From contig CAWJXB010000006.1 in assembly GCA_963846775.1 (NCBI GenBank), forward strand, positions 186,001 through 250,000: a DNA stretch of 64,000 bases. Reading direction: 5' to 3'. This document shows positions 42,245 to 50,805 of this stretch, in pieces. Origin of the DNA: CAVYXA01 sp963846775 (lineage in GTDB: Bacteria > Verrucomicrobiota > Verrucomicrobiia > Chthoniobacterales > UBA10450). A model generated the notes under the pieces. That model was given only the letters and a program-made list of their open reading frames with translations, was not told where the DNA came from and searched no databases. Each line of letters opens with the position of its first letter. Position 1 is the stretch's first letter. The position numbers and the translations under genes are program-made.

Positions 42245-44245
42245 ATGAAAATCCACCACACTACCCTAAACATCATTGTTTCTTTGCTTTCATTATCATT
42301 GGCGGCCGCTGCTTCAGCGCAGTTAGTGCCGACTCATCCAGCAGTGCCGGAAACTCTGCTCGAAAAGTATGATAACCCGCCCGCGCCACCTCGGAAAATC
42401 GAGACGTCACCGCGAATGATCTCGCAGTATGGCGCCTTTGTCAGTTATCAAGCGAATGTCGATGCTAATGGAAACAACATCATCGGCGATGCCGCTAACG
42501 AGTGCGTGATCTCGGTTGATCCAACCAATGGCAATAAAATGGCAATTGGCTGGAGGCAATTTAACAACGTTACTTCCAACTTCCGGCAGGGCGGGTGGGG
42601 TTATACCACCGACGCAGGCTTGACCTGGCATTTCCCCGGCGTCCTGCAAAACAACGTTTTCCGCAGCGATCCGGTGACCAAATCAGATGAAATCGGGCAA
42701 TTTTTTTATCTCAGTCTCCAGTCTGATCAAAACGAATCTTTTTTCTGTGACGACCTGTGGCGCTCGACTAACGGCGGGCAAACCTGGGTGGAGCAGTCGC
42801 CCGACAGAGGTGGCGGCGGCGGTGACAAGCAGTGGTTGACCATTGATAAGACCGGCGGGCCGGGGCACGGCTTCCAGTACCAGGCGGACGACGGCGCGAA
42901 TTGTAGCGGCAGCGGCGTGGAATTCCAACGCTCGACCAATGGCGGCGTCACGTGGCAGTCGCCGGTGGTTATTCCCAATGGGCCCCATTATGGAACCCTC
43001 GATGTGGATTCGAACGGCAACGTTTATGTTGGTGGCTGGACCAGCGGGACAACGTTTCGCTGCGAGCGCTCGAGTAACGCGCAGATCGCTGGCCAGACAC
43101 CGAGCTTTGACCGAAATACCGTTGTCAGCCTCGGTGGCACCATCGTTCAGGGTGGCCTCAACGGAGTTGGGCTTTGCGGGCAGGTTTTCCTGGCGCTCGA
43201 CCACTCCGGCGGCGCAACTAACAACTACATTTACATGCTGGCCAGTGTGGAACCGTCCGGGCGATCGACAACCGACGTGATGTTTTCGCGCAGCACCGAT
43301 GGCGGACTGACCTTCAGCTCGCCGCACCGGATCAATGACGATGGCCTTAGCAATAAGTGGCACTGGTTCGGCACCTTCGCCGTCGCGCCGAATGGGCGTC
43401 TCGACGCTGTGTGGTTAGACTCGCGCAACGCCGCCAACAACACCGACTCGCAGTTATTCTATTCATACAGCACGGACGCCGGAGTCACCTGGTCGCCTAA
43501 CGTTGCCGTGAGCAGTTCGTTTAATCCAATGGAAGGCTACCCGAATCAGAACAAGATCGGCGATTACATCACATGCGTCTCGGACAACACCGGGGCGAAT
43601 GTCGCGTATTCGGCCACGTTTAATTTCAATCCAAACCGGGGACAACACGAAGAAGATGTCTATTACGTCCGCGTATTCCCTGCCGTTCCGACGGTAACAA
43701 GTGCCGTCTCACGCGAGACCCATGGCGGCGCTGGTAACTTCGACGTGAGCCTGCCGCTCACTGGCACGCCGGGCATTGAGTGCCGAAGCACCGGCGGAAC
43801 TAATGATTATACGATGGTCGTAACGTTCGCAGCCAATGTCACCGTAACCGGTTCACCGCAGGCCGAGGTCACAGCGGGCACGGGATGCGTCGGCACTGGC
43901 GGCGTGTGCAGCGGAAATGTGAGCGTCAGCGCCAATACGGTGACGGTTCCGCTAACAAATATCGCTAACGTCCAGACGATCAACGTGCGCATTAACGGCG
44001 TAAATAATGCAACGGCGACGGATGCGCCGGCGGCCGATTTCACGATTCCGATGAGCATTTTGATTGGCGACACGAATGCAAACGCCTCGGTTAATGCCGC
44101 CGATGTTTCACAGACGAAGGCACGTCTCGGGCAAACCGTTGATGCGACCAATTTCCGTTCGGATGTGAACGCGAATGGCAGCATCAACGCCGCCGATACC
44201 GCCATTGTTAAGCAGAACAGCGGAACATCATTGCCGCCAGACTAA
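42245..44245 (+). CDS. secreted Asp-box (BNR-like) propeller protein with dockerin-like tail
   Basis: The product is 666 residues and this copy has an intact frame. A signal peptide (MKIHHTTLNIIVSLLSLSL) is followed by the propeller with Asp-boxes GYTTDAGLTWHF, RSTNGGQTWVEQ, RSTNGGVTWQS, RSTDGGLTFSS and YSTDAGVTWSP. An acidic stretch ANECVISVDPTNGNKMAIGW may bind calcium. The tail spans about 490-666 with SRETHGGAGNFDVSLPLTG, loops GDTNANASVNAADV and DVNANGSINAADTA, and ends SGTSLPPD. Over the tail its DNA is nearly identical to that of the next gene, showing recent duplication or gene conversion. A function beyond a surface propeller cannot be stated. Confidence 0.88.
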   Translation: MKIHHTTLNIIVSLLSLSLAAAASAQLVPTHPAVPETLLEKYDNPPAPPRKIETSPRMISQYGAFVSYQANVDANGNNIIGDAANECVISVDPTNGNKMAIGWRQFNNVTSNFRQGGWGYTTDAGLTWHFPGVLQNNVFRSDPVTKSDEIGQFFYLSLQSDQNESFFCDDLWRSTNGGQTWVEQSPDRGGGGGDKQWLTIDKTGGPGHGFQYQADDGANCSGSGVEFQRSTNGGVTWQSPVVIPNGPHYGTLDVDSNGNVYVGGWTSGTTFRCERSSNAQIAGQTPSFDRNTVVSLGGTIVQGGLNGVGLCGQVFLALDHSGGATNNYIYMLASVEPSGRSTTDVMFSRSTDGGLTFSSPHRINDDGLSNKWHWFGTFAVAPNGRLDAVWLDSRNAANNTDSQLFYSYSTDAGVTWSPNVAVSSSFNPMEGYPNQNKIGDYITCVSDNTGANVAYSATFNFNPNRGQHEEDVYYVRVFPAVPTVTSAVSRETHGGAGNFDVSLPLTGTPGIECRSTGGTNDYTMVVTFAANVTVTGSPQAEVTAGTGCVGTGGVCSGNVSVSANTVTVPLTNIANVQTINVRINGVNNATATDAPAADFTIPMSILIGDTNANASVNAADVSQTKARLGQTVDATNFRSDVNANGSINAADTAIVKQNSGTSLPPD

Positions 44246-44526
44246 AGATTGTAAGTCGCTGCGCCGTTACGTTGGTTTCTGCGTTTAGAGTCATGCTTTA
44301 ACCGACATCACGATAATCAAACAGAACTTGCCCTGAAAGATTGTCACGGATCTTTGGACCGTGAGAGGAAGAATCTTGCGGCTGCGCCGATTAGTTCACT
44401 ATCGGTCCAACTCGGCGCTCCGGGAACCAGGTGTTATTGCTTCGGCACCGACTTGTGCTGAAAAATTGGATCGACGCCGCGCGTTCGTTCTGATATAGGT
44501 TTTCCTCAGCAACCCGGGGTATTATT

Positions 44527-45630
44527 ATGATTCTAAAGGTCCGCCTTCTTATTTCTTTGAGTCTGCTTTCTGGACTTTCCACCGCTTTCGCTCAGGAATC
44601 TTCCCACAAGGTTTCCCCGGCTGAGCTACAGGAAAAATATGACAACCCGCCGGCTCGAATTCTCCCAACTGAAACTTCGCCGCGGATGGTTTCGCAACAC
44701 GGCGCGTTTGTCAGCTACCAAGTAAACGTCGATGCAAATGGCAACAACATCGTCGGCGACGCTGCGAACGAGTGCTCCATCTCTGTCGATCCAACAAACG
44801 GCAACAAGATGACAATCGGCTGGCGGCAGTTCAACAATGTTACCTCCAACTTCCGGCAGGGCGGATGGGGATACACGACCAATGGTGGCTCGAACTGGAC
44901 TTTCCCCGGTGTTTTGGAAAACAACGTTTTCCGCAGCGACCCGGTAACAAGCTACAATGAGGTTGGGAATTTTTTCTACCTCAGCCTTCAGTCAAACACG
45001 CAACAGTCGTTTTTTTGCGACGATCTGTGGCGCTCGCTAAATGGCGGGCAATCTTGGACGCTGTTGTCGGGGGAAGAAGGCGGAGGAGGAGGCGACAAGC
45101 AATGGTTTACAATTGATAAGACCAACGGCCCGGGACACGGATTCCAGTACCAGGCAGACGATGGTATTAACTGTAGCGGTGGGGGCGTGCAATTCCAACG
45201 ATCTACCAACGGCGGAGTCACCTGGCAGGCGCCGATCACCATTCCTAACTCGCCTATATACGGATCGCTCGACGTGGACACCAATGGCAACGTGTTTGTC
45301 GGCGGAAATGCAGAGTTTGTCAGCGGGTTTTACTGCGCGCGCTCGAGCAACGCTCAGATTGGCAACCAGACGCCGACTTTTGACCGAAACACTAGCGTCA
45401 ACCTGGGTGGCGAGCTCGACAGCGGCGGAATCAATCCAGCAGGACTGGATGGCATGTGTTTCTTGGCAATTGATCGTTCCGGCGGCCCCACTAACAATAA
45501 CATTTACATGCTGGCCAGCGTGGTGTCGTCCGGGCGAAGCACAACCGATGTGATGTTTGTGCGCAGCACCGACGATGGATTGACCTTCAGCTCGCCGCAC
45601 CGGATCAATGACGATGGCCTTACCGAATAA
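44527..45630 (+). CDS. secreted Asp-box propeller protein, 5' part of a frameshifted gene
   Basis: The ATG at 44527 opens MILKVRLLISLSLLSGLSTA, a signal peptide. The propeller motifs include GYTTNGGSNWTF, RSLNGGQSWTLL, RSTNGGVTWQAP and RSTDDGLTFSS. The frame stops at 45630 after RINDDGLTE because of an apparent one-base insertion at 45621-45628 (cttaccgaataag against cttagcaataag in the gene at 42245). Sense then continues at 45608-46516. Unlike its neighbours this gene has no recognisable conserved leader upstream. Confidence 0.8.
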   Translation: MILKVRLLISLSLLSGLSTAFAQESSHKVSPAELQEKYDNPPARILPTETSPRMVSQHGAFVSYQVNVDANGNNIVGDAANECSISVDPTNGNKMTIGWRQFNNVTSNFRQGGWGYTTNGGSNWTFPGVLENNVFRSDPVTSYNEVGNFFYLSLQSNTQQSFFCDDLWRSLNGGQSWTLLSGEEGGGGGDKQWFTIDKTNGPGHGFQYQADDGINCSGGGVQFQRSTNGGVTWQAPITIPNSPIYGSLDVDTNGNVFVGGNAEFVSGFYCARSSNAQIGNQTPTFDRNTSVNLGGELDSGGINPAGLDGMCFLAIDRSGGPTNNNIYMLASVVSSGRSTTDVMFVRSTDDGLTFSSPHRINDDGLTE

Positions 45631-46516
45631 GTGGCACTGGTTCGGCACCTTCGCCGTCGCGCCGAATGGGCGTCTGGACGCTGTATGGCTTGACTCGCGC
45701 AACGCTGCCAACAATACCGACTCGCAATTATTCTATTCATACAGCACGGACGCCGGCGTCACGTGGTCGCCTAACGTTGCCGTAAGCAATTCGTTTAATC
45801 CAATGGAAGGCTATCCGAATCAGAACAAGATCGGCGATTACATCACGATCGTATCAGATAACACCGGCGGCAACGTGGCGTATGCCGCCACGTTCAATTT
45901 CAATCCGAACCGGGGACAACACGAAGAAGATGTCTATTACGTCCGCGTATTCCCTGCCGTTCCGACGGTAACAAGTGCCGTCTCACGCGAGACCCATGGC
46001 GGCGCTGGTAACTTCGACGTGAGCCTGCCGCTCACTGGCACGCCGGGCATTGAGTGCCGCAGCACCGGCGGAACTAATGATTATACGATGGTGGTAACGT
46101 TCGCAGCCAATGTCACTGTAACCGGTTCACCGCAAGCCGAGGTCACGTTAGGCACGGGATGTGTCGGCACTGGGGGTGTGTGCAGCGGAAATGTGAGCGT
46201 CAGCGGCAATTCAGTGACGGTTCCGCTAACAAATATCGCTAACGTCCAGACGATCAACGTGCGCATTAACGGCGTAAATAACGCAATGGCGACGGATGCG
46301 CCGGCGGCCGATTTCACGATTCCGATGAGCATTCTGATCGGCGATACAAATGCGAACGGCACGGTGAACGCCGCCGACGTCGCGCAGACGAAGGCCCGCC
46401 TCGGCCAAACGGTTGATGCGACCAATTTCCGTTCCGATGTGAACGCGAACGGCAGCATCAATGCGGCTGATACTGCGATCGTGAAGCAGAACAGCGGCAC
46501 GTCGTTGCCTCCATGA
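45608..46516 (+). CDS. Asp-box protein, 3' part with dockerin-like tail
   Basis: This frame carries NKWHWFGTFAVAPNGRLDAV, one more Asp-box (YSTDAGVTWSP) and the dockerin-like tail (SRETHGGAGNFDVSLPLTG; loops GDTNANGTVNAADV and DVNANGSINAADTA; end SGTSLPP). The Met at 45608 is a frame opening and not a biological start. Joined with 44527-45630, the product would be about 662 residues, like its intact paralogs. Confidence 0.85.
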   Translation: MTMALPNKWHWFGTFAVAPNGRLDAVWLDSRNAANNTDSQLFYSYSTDAGVTWSPNVAVSNSFNPMEGYPNQNKIGDYITIVSDNTGGNVAYAATFNFNPNRGQHEEDVYYVRVFPAVPTVTSAVSRETHGGAGNFDVSLPLTGTPGIECRSTGGTNDYTMVVTFAANVTVTGSPQAEVTLGTGCVGTGGVCSGNVSVSGNSVTVPLTNIANVQTINVRINGVNNAMATDAPAADFTIPMSILIGDTNANGTVNAADVAQTKARLGQTVDATNFRSDVNANGSINAADTAIVKQNSGTSLPP

Positions 46517-46634
46517 TGGGGAAAACTTGAGCGCTCGCCACGGCGGAGGCCGTCCACAGCGGAGGCGCGTTGGGCGTTTTCTGCGCTCCGACTGACACTC
46601 CGTCGGCACCACTCAGCGTTGAGAACGCGCACGA

Positions 46635-46720
46635 AATTGCTCGACATTTGCGTGAAAATCCGGTAATTGACGCGCCGAGCGTGGCCCCGCATAGGGCGGG
46701 GCGCAAAGGGAACTCTGCTT
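46635..46720 (+). promoter_or_regulatory. conserved leader upstream of the Asp-box protein gene at 46721
   Basis: The leader has aattgctcgac, ggtaattgacgc and the hairpin gccccgc-atagg-gcggggc (46684-46702), followed by caaagggaactc. The stem is the same as in the leader at 31538 and only the loop differs. Confidence 0.55.
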
Positions 46721-48712
46721 ATGAAAATCCACACCACTATTTCTATCCTGACTGCTTCTCTGTTTTCTTTATCGTTTGCCTCGGTTGCTTCGGCGCAATT
46801 GGTGCCAACTCATCCGCCCGAGGGACCGTTGGAAAAATATGATAACGCCCCGGCTCCGCCCCGGAAAATTCAGACTTCGCGGCGAATGATTTCGCAGTTC
46901 GGCCCATTCGTTAGTTATCAGGCGAATGTCGATTCTAACGGCAACAACATCCTCGGTGACGCCGCCAACGAGCCGTCGATCTCGGTTGATCCAACCAATC
47001 CGAACAAGATGTTCATCGCCTGGCGGCAGTTCAATGATGTGAACTCCAACTTTCGGCAAGGTGGCTGGGGCTATACCACCGATGCCGGGTTGACCTGGCA
47101 TTTCCCTGGTATCCTGCAAAATAACGTCTTTCGCAGCGACCCCGTGACGAACTCGGATGAGACCGGAGTTTTCTTCTATCTCAGCCTTCAATCGAACGTT
47201 CAGCAGTCATTCTTCTGCGATGATGTGTGGGGGTCGGTCAATGGAGGCCAAACCTTTGTCGAGCGGTCGCCGGACCGTGGCGCGCATGGCGGCGACAAAG
47301 AGTGGTTTACTGTCGATAAGACTAACGGCACGGGACACGGGTTCCAATATCAGTTCTGGACGGGGTTCTTCGCTTGCGACAGTGGAGCTTTCAGCCGTTC
47401 CACCAATGGCGGGTTTACCTGGCAGACGCCGATTAGTGTTCCCAACTCGATGCAATGGGGGACACTCGATGTCGCCAGCAATGGCAACCTTTTTATCGGT
47501 GGCGGGAATGGCGGGAGCAGCTTTTGGTGCGCGCGATCGAGCAATGCGCAGAATGGCGGAGTCACGCCGACTTTTGATCAGGTCGTAAGCGTTAATCTCG
47601 GTGGCAGCCTAGTCCAAGGTGGTATAAATGGGGTCGGACTCTGCGGACAAACCTTTCTAACGGTGGACCGTTCCGGCGGCCCCACTAACAACAACATTTA
47701 CATGCTGGCCAGCGTGGAACCAAATGGCGCAAGTAATGGGACCGACGTGATGTTCGCGCGCAGTACCAATGGCGGGGTCAGCTTTAGCACCCCCGTTCGA
47801 ATTAATGATGATCCCATCAACCATAACAAGTGGCACTGGTTAGGCACGCTTTCGGTCGCGCCCAATGGACGCATCGATGTGGAGTGGCTCGACACGCGCA
47901 ATGCCGCCAATAACACCGACTCGCAGCTTTTCTATTCCTATAGCACCGACGGCGGCGCCACCTGGGCGGCGAATGTGGCCGCCAGTGCCGCCTTTGATCC
48001 ATTCCAAGGCTATCCGAACCAGAGCAAGATCGGCGATTATATCACGTCTGTTTCCGATAACACTGGGGCCAACGTGGCCTACCCGGCGACGTTCAATTTC
48101 AACGCGGCCAGAGGAGAGCATGAGGAAGATGTCTATTACGTTCGTGTCTCTCCTTCGCTCCCGGTCGTCGTCTCGAGCGCCGTCTCGCGCAAAACCCATG
48201 GCGGCGCCGGCACGTTTGACGTTGCTCTGCCGCTCACTGGCACAAATGGAGTTGAATGCCGCACCACGGGTGGGACGAACGATCACACGATCGTGGTCAC
48301 CTTCTCCGGCAATGTGACCGTAACCGGCACTCCACAGGCGCAACTGACGGTAGGCACAGGATGCGTCGGCAGCGGCGGCACCTGTACTGGCAACGTCACC
48401 GTCAGTGGCAACACGGTGACGGTACCGCTGACCAACATCGCCAACGCGCAGAACATCAGTGTCCGGATTAACGGGGTGAACAGCGCCGGATCTGATGCTC
48501 CTGCGGCCAACTTCGACATCCCGATGGGCGTTTTGGCCGGGGACACCAACGCCAACCGCACAGTGAACGCCGCGGATGTGGCGCAGACCAAAGCACAGTT
48601 GGGCAACGCGGTTAACGCCTCCAACTTCCGCAGCGATGTGAATGCAAACGGCAGCATCAATGCGGCTGACACCGCCATCATTAAGGCAAACAGCGGCACA
48701 TCGATACCCTAA
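46721..48712 (+). CDS. secreted Asp-box (BNR-like) propeller protein with dockerin-like tail
   Basis: The product is 663 residues with an intact frame and a signal peptide (MKIHTTISILTASLFSLSFA). Asp-boxes occur at GYTTDAGLTWHF, SVNGGQTFVER, RSTNGGFTWQT, RSTNGGVSFST and YSTDGGATWAA. The tail has SRKTHGGAGTFDVALPLTG, loops GDTNANRTVNAADV and DVNANGSINAADTA, but ends KANSGTSIP rather than KQNSGTSLPP. It is the most divergent of the four Asp-box paralogs and the last before the repeat-rich region at 48713-50800. Confidence 0.88.
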   Translation: MKIHTTISILTASLFSLSFASVASAQLVPTHPPEGPLEKYDNAPAPPRKIQTSRRMISQFGPFVSYQANVDSNGNNILGDAANEPSISVDPTNPNKMFIAWRQFNDVNSNFRQGGWGYTTDAGLTWHFPGILQNNVFRSDPVTNSDETGVFFYLSLQSNVQQSFFCDDVWGSVNGGQTFVERSPDRGAHGGDKEWFTVDKTNGTGHGFQYQFWTGFFACDSGAFSRSTNGGFTWQTPISVPNSMQWGTLDVASNGNLFIGGGNGGSSFWCARSSNAQNGGVTPTFDQVVSVNLGGSLVQGGINGVGLCGQTFLTVDRSGGPTNNNIYMLASVEPNGASNGTDVMFARSTNGGVSFSTPVRINDDPINHNKWHWLGTLSVAPNGRIDVEWLDTRNAANNTDSQLFYSYSTDGGATWAANVAASAAFDPFQGYPNQSKIGDYITSVSDNTGANVAYPATFNFNAARGEHEEDVYYVRVSPSLPVVVSSAVSRKTHGGAGTFDVALPLTGTNGVECRTTGGTNDHTIVVTFSGNVTVTGTPQAQLTVGTGCVGSGGTCTGNVTVSGNTVTVPLTNIANAQNISVRINGVNSAGSDAPAANFDIPMGVLAGDTNANRTVNAADVAQTKAQLGNAVNASNFRSDVNANGSINAADTAIIKANSGTSIP

Positions 48713-48725
48713 CGGGGAAAAAATC

Positions 48726-48952
48726 CGAAGCGCCGTAGGCGCGATAGATATTAGCCCCGGGCGTGAGCCCGGGGGAAAGGGCGTCTCCGAACCAATCAGC
48801 CCCGGCAGGGGCGACAGAATACGCCGAAGCGCGTCGTCACTCCTTCCGCCCCTTCCGGGGCTAGTTCGAATGAATCGAGAAACCCCGGGCTTGCGCCCGG
48901 GGCTACATTCTTCCGCGCCTACGGCGCTTTCTGCGGCTACGCCATTATTTAA
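48726..48952. repeat. 227-bp palindromic repeat element, copy 2
   Basis: This is the inverted copy of 4059-4285, of the same length. It starts just after the stop of the 46721 gene and fills most of the gap to 49047. It has the same aagcgccgtaggcgcg ends and the cagccccggcaggggcg core. The frame that crosses it and joins the next gene is not evidence of a longer protein. Confidence 0.9.
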
Positions 48953-49046
48953 GTTGGTCCAGCACTACTGGATGATCGGTGGTCGCCCGCTTTCCCGTTG
49001 CGGCAATCGCATTGCCTGGTTAGAGTGGGTTAAATCGCGGTCACGA

Positions 49047-49484
49047 ATGATGACAAAATGGGCCACAATTCTGATCCTATTCGCCCAACTCTGCGGTGTG
49101 ACCTTGTCCCAAACAGCGTCACCCAACATGATTGGTAATTGGAACGTCGAGATCACGTTTGGAGAAAATCAAGTCCAACACAAATTGCGCCTCGAGGCGC
49201 AGGGCGAGGGGAAGGGATCTCTTCTGTTGTTGGACGCGGGCGCAGCGAAGTGGGACGGCAGCAAATCTTCCCCGGCGAAATGGACCCGTGGGGAGGGGAA
49301 TGCCGTCTCCTTTTCTGGTCAGGTGGAATTTCCGCTTGGCAACGTCGGACGCGATGCGGGCACGCTAGTATTTCGAGGAAAATTTGAGGCCGCGGATCTG
49401 ATCACAGGCGAGGTAGAATTTTCGCCGCTTGTGGGAGACGGGCCTTCGAAGCACGGCACATTTAAGGCGGTGCGCGCACACTGA
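49047..49484 (+). CDS. small secreted protein of unknown function
   Basis: From the ATG at 49047 the product is about 145 residues. The frame is open further upstream through the 227-bp repeat, but that part is repeat DNA. A signal peptide (MMTKWATILILFAQLCGVTL) precedes a predicted beta-rich domain with GNWNVEITFGENQVQHKLRL and GNAVSFSGQVEFPLG. It resembles small secreted lipocalin-like or DUF-type proteins but no family was recognised. A start at the GTG or ATG shortly upstream is possible. Confidence 0.65.
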   Translation: MMTKWATILILFAQLCGVTLSQTASPNMIGNWNVEITFGENQVQHKLRLEAQGEGKGSLLLLDAGAAKWDGSKSSPAKWTRGEGNAVSFSGQVEFPLGNVGRDAGTLVFRGKFEAADLITGEVEFSPLVGDGPSKHGTFKAVRAH

Positions 49485-49577
49485 GGACAACGTGACTGCA
49501 GACCGCTGACCCGCTGACTGAAGCGGTCTCGTTGTTGGGGTTCGCGGTCATTTCAGCAAAACCGTTTGTGCGCGGTG

Positions 49578-49728
49578 TGGCTTATTAGACCCGAAGGGTC
49601 GCCGAAAATTAGCCGGTGGTGCAAACCACCGGCCCAAATCGCAAATCCCGCAGGGATGATCATATATTAGCCGGTGGCGCAAGCCACCGGTAACCGAATA
49701 GAAAAACCAGCCCCGGCAGGGGCGCTGG
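49578..49728. repeat. REP cluster downstream of the RAYT gene
   Basis: The cluster holds gacccgaagggtc, gccggtggtgcaaaccaccggc, atcccgcagggat, gccggtggcgcaagccaccggt and gccccggcaggggc hairpins. The last 85 bp (49644-49728) repeat at 50471-50557 in the same orientation. It ends 1 bp before the RAYT stop codon. Confidence 0.85.
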
Positions 49729-49729
49729 A

Positions 49730-50173
49730 TCAAACGTAACGTTCATCAAATTCCACACCCTGACGGCGGAGTAATTCCAAGTATTCCTCGCGAAACGTAC
49801 GCGTCCGATGATGGTCAGCTTGTCGTTCGATATAGTTCCGAACTGCTTCGCATTGTGAGGCGCTAACGGTAAATGCGCCATAACCTTCCTGCCATGCAAA
49901 ACCACGCATGGGAATCTCGTTATGCACCCAAGCGGAAGAAACCGCTTTCAGTTCGCGAAGCACATCAGACAGGCGATGCGTTGCGCGCAGGCCAATGAGC
50001 AAATGCACATGATCGGACACGCCACCGACACTTTCGGCGACTCCCCCGGCGGTTCGAATGATTCCACCAAGGTACGCGTGCAAGTCCCCGCGCCACCGCT
50101 CATGGATCATTGCGTCGTGATTCTTCGTCCCAAAGACGAGATGATAATGGAGGCTCAAATGTGTGGATGGCAT
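49730..50173 (-). CDS. REP-associated tyrosine transposase (RAYT, IS200-like Y1 family)
   Basis: The product is 147 residues, the size of single-domain Y1 transposases. The HUH motif is His55-Val-His57 in SDHVHLLIG and the catalytic tyrosine is probably Tyr114 in VRNYIERQAD, after the family stretch WQEGYGAFTVS. Such enzymes cut and join single-stranded DNA at REP hairpins. The gene is flanked by REPs on both sides and by direct copies of a composite 85-bp unit, so it is probably the enzyme that spreads the hairpins of this window. All catalytic residues appear present. Confidence 0.92.
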   Translation of the reverse strand: MPSTHLSLHYHLVFGTKNHDAMIHERWRGDLHAYLGGIIRTAGGVAESVGGVSDHVHLLIGLRATHRLSDVLRELKAVSSAWVHNEIPMRGFAWQEGYGAFTVSASQCEAVRNYIERQADHHRTRTFREEYLELLRRQGVEFDERYV

Positions 50174-50805
50174 ATCGCACTTGTTTTACAACGCCCCAGT
50201 CGGGGCTTGGAATCGTTTTTTGCTGGTCCGGTCCTTTGCTCGACCGGCTAATCTCGAGCGCGACCCTCCGGGTCATTTAATCCGGAAGGGATGATCGCAA
50301 ATTAGCGTGCAACGTAAGCCTCCAGGTCATGAATCCCGAAGAGATGATTGGCAACAGGCTTGGCGGAAATGAGTGGACGTCTCTGCCGGGCTCGTTGTTT
50401 TTTTCCATGAATTTCCCGTCGTTTGCACGATCGGCGAAAGTCCAGTGCGACCCTCCAGGTCGATCTGATCAATCCCGAAGGGATGATCGCAAATTAGCCG
50501 GTGGCAGAAGCCACCGGTAGTCCAATGTAAAATATCCAGCCCCGGCAGGGGCGCCGGCTTAACTGGGCGTGCAGACAAAACAGGAATTGCACGAATAAGC
50601 GGAATCGCATCAGGATTTCAAATCAATCCGATTCGTGTCACTTCGCGAACGTCATGTCGCAAAGAAATTCAAAAAAAAGCTTGCTATTTATTCGTGGATT
50701 CAGTAAACCGGGCGAACAAATCAGGAAAAAATTGTCGGCGTTTCTGCGGCCCGGGAGGCCACAAGAAACGCCTAACATATAAATCCAACCACATCATCAT
50801 CATTC
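50174..50805. repeat. REP-rich intergenic region upstream of the RAYT gene and the 50806 gene
   Basis: The region contains hairpin gccccagtcggggc (about 50190), partial REP units around 50270-50350 (ggaagggatgatcgcaaattag) and a complete 87-bp unit at 50471-50557 matching 49644-49728. Beyond 50600 it is AT-rich (aaaaaaaagcttgctattta near 50670) and probably holds the promoter of the gene at 50806. Confidence 0.75.

Noticed and set aside
31621..48712. Sialidase function for the Asp-box proteins
   Set aside because: Asp-boxes show a propeller, but the arginine triad and other catalytic residues of sialidases could not be assigned.
48642..49046. N-terminal extension of the small secreted protein gene at 49047
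   Set aside because: The open frame runs through the 227-bp palindromic repeat and the end of the previous gene, so it is not evidence of protein sequence.
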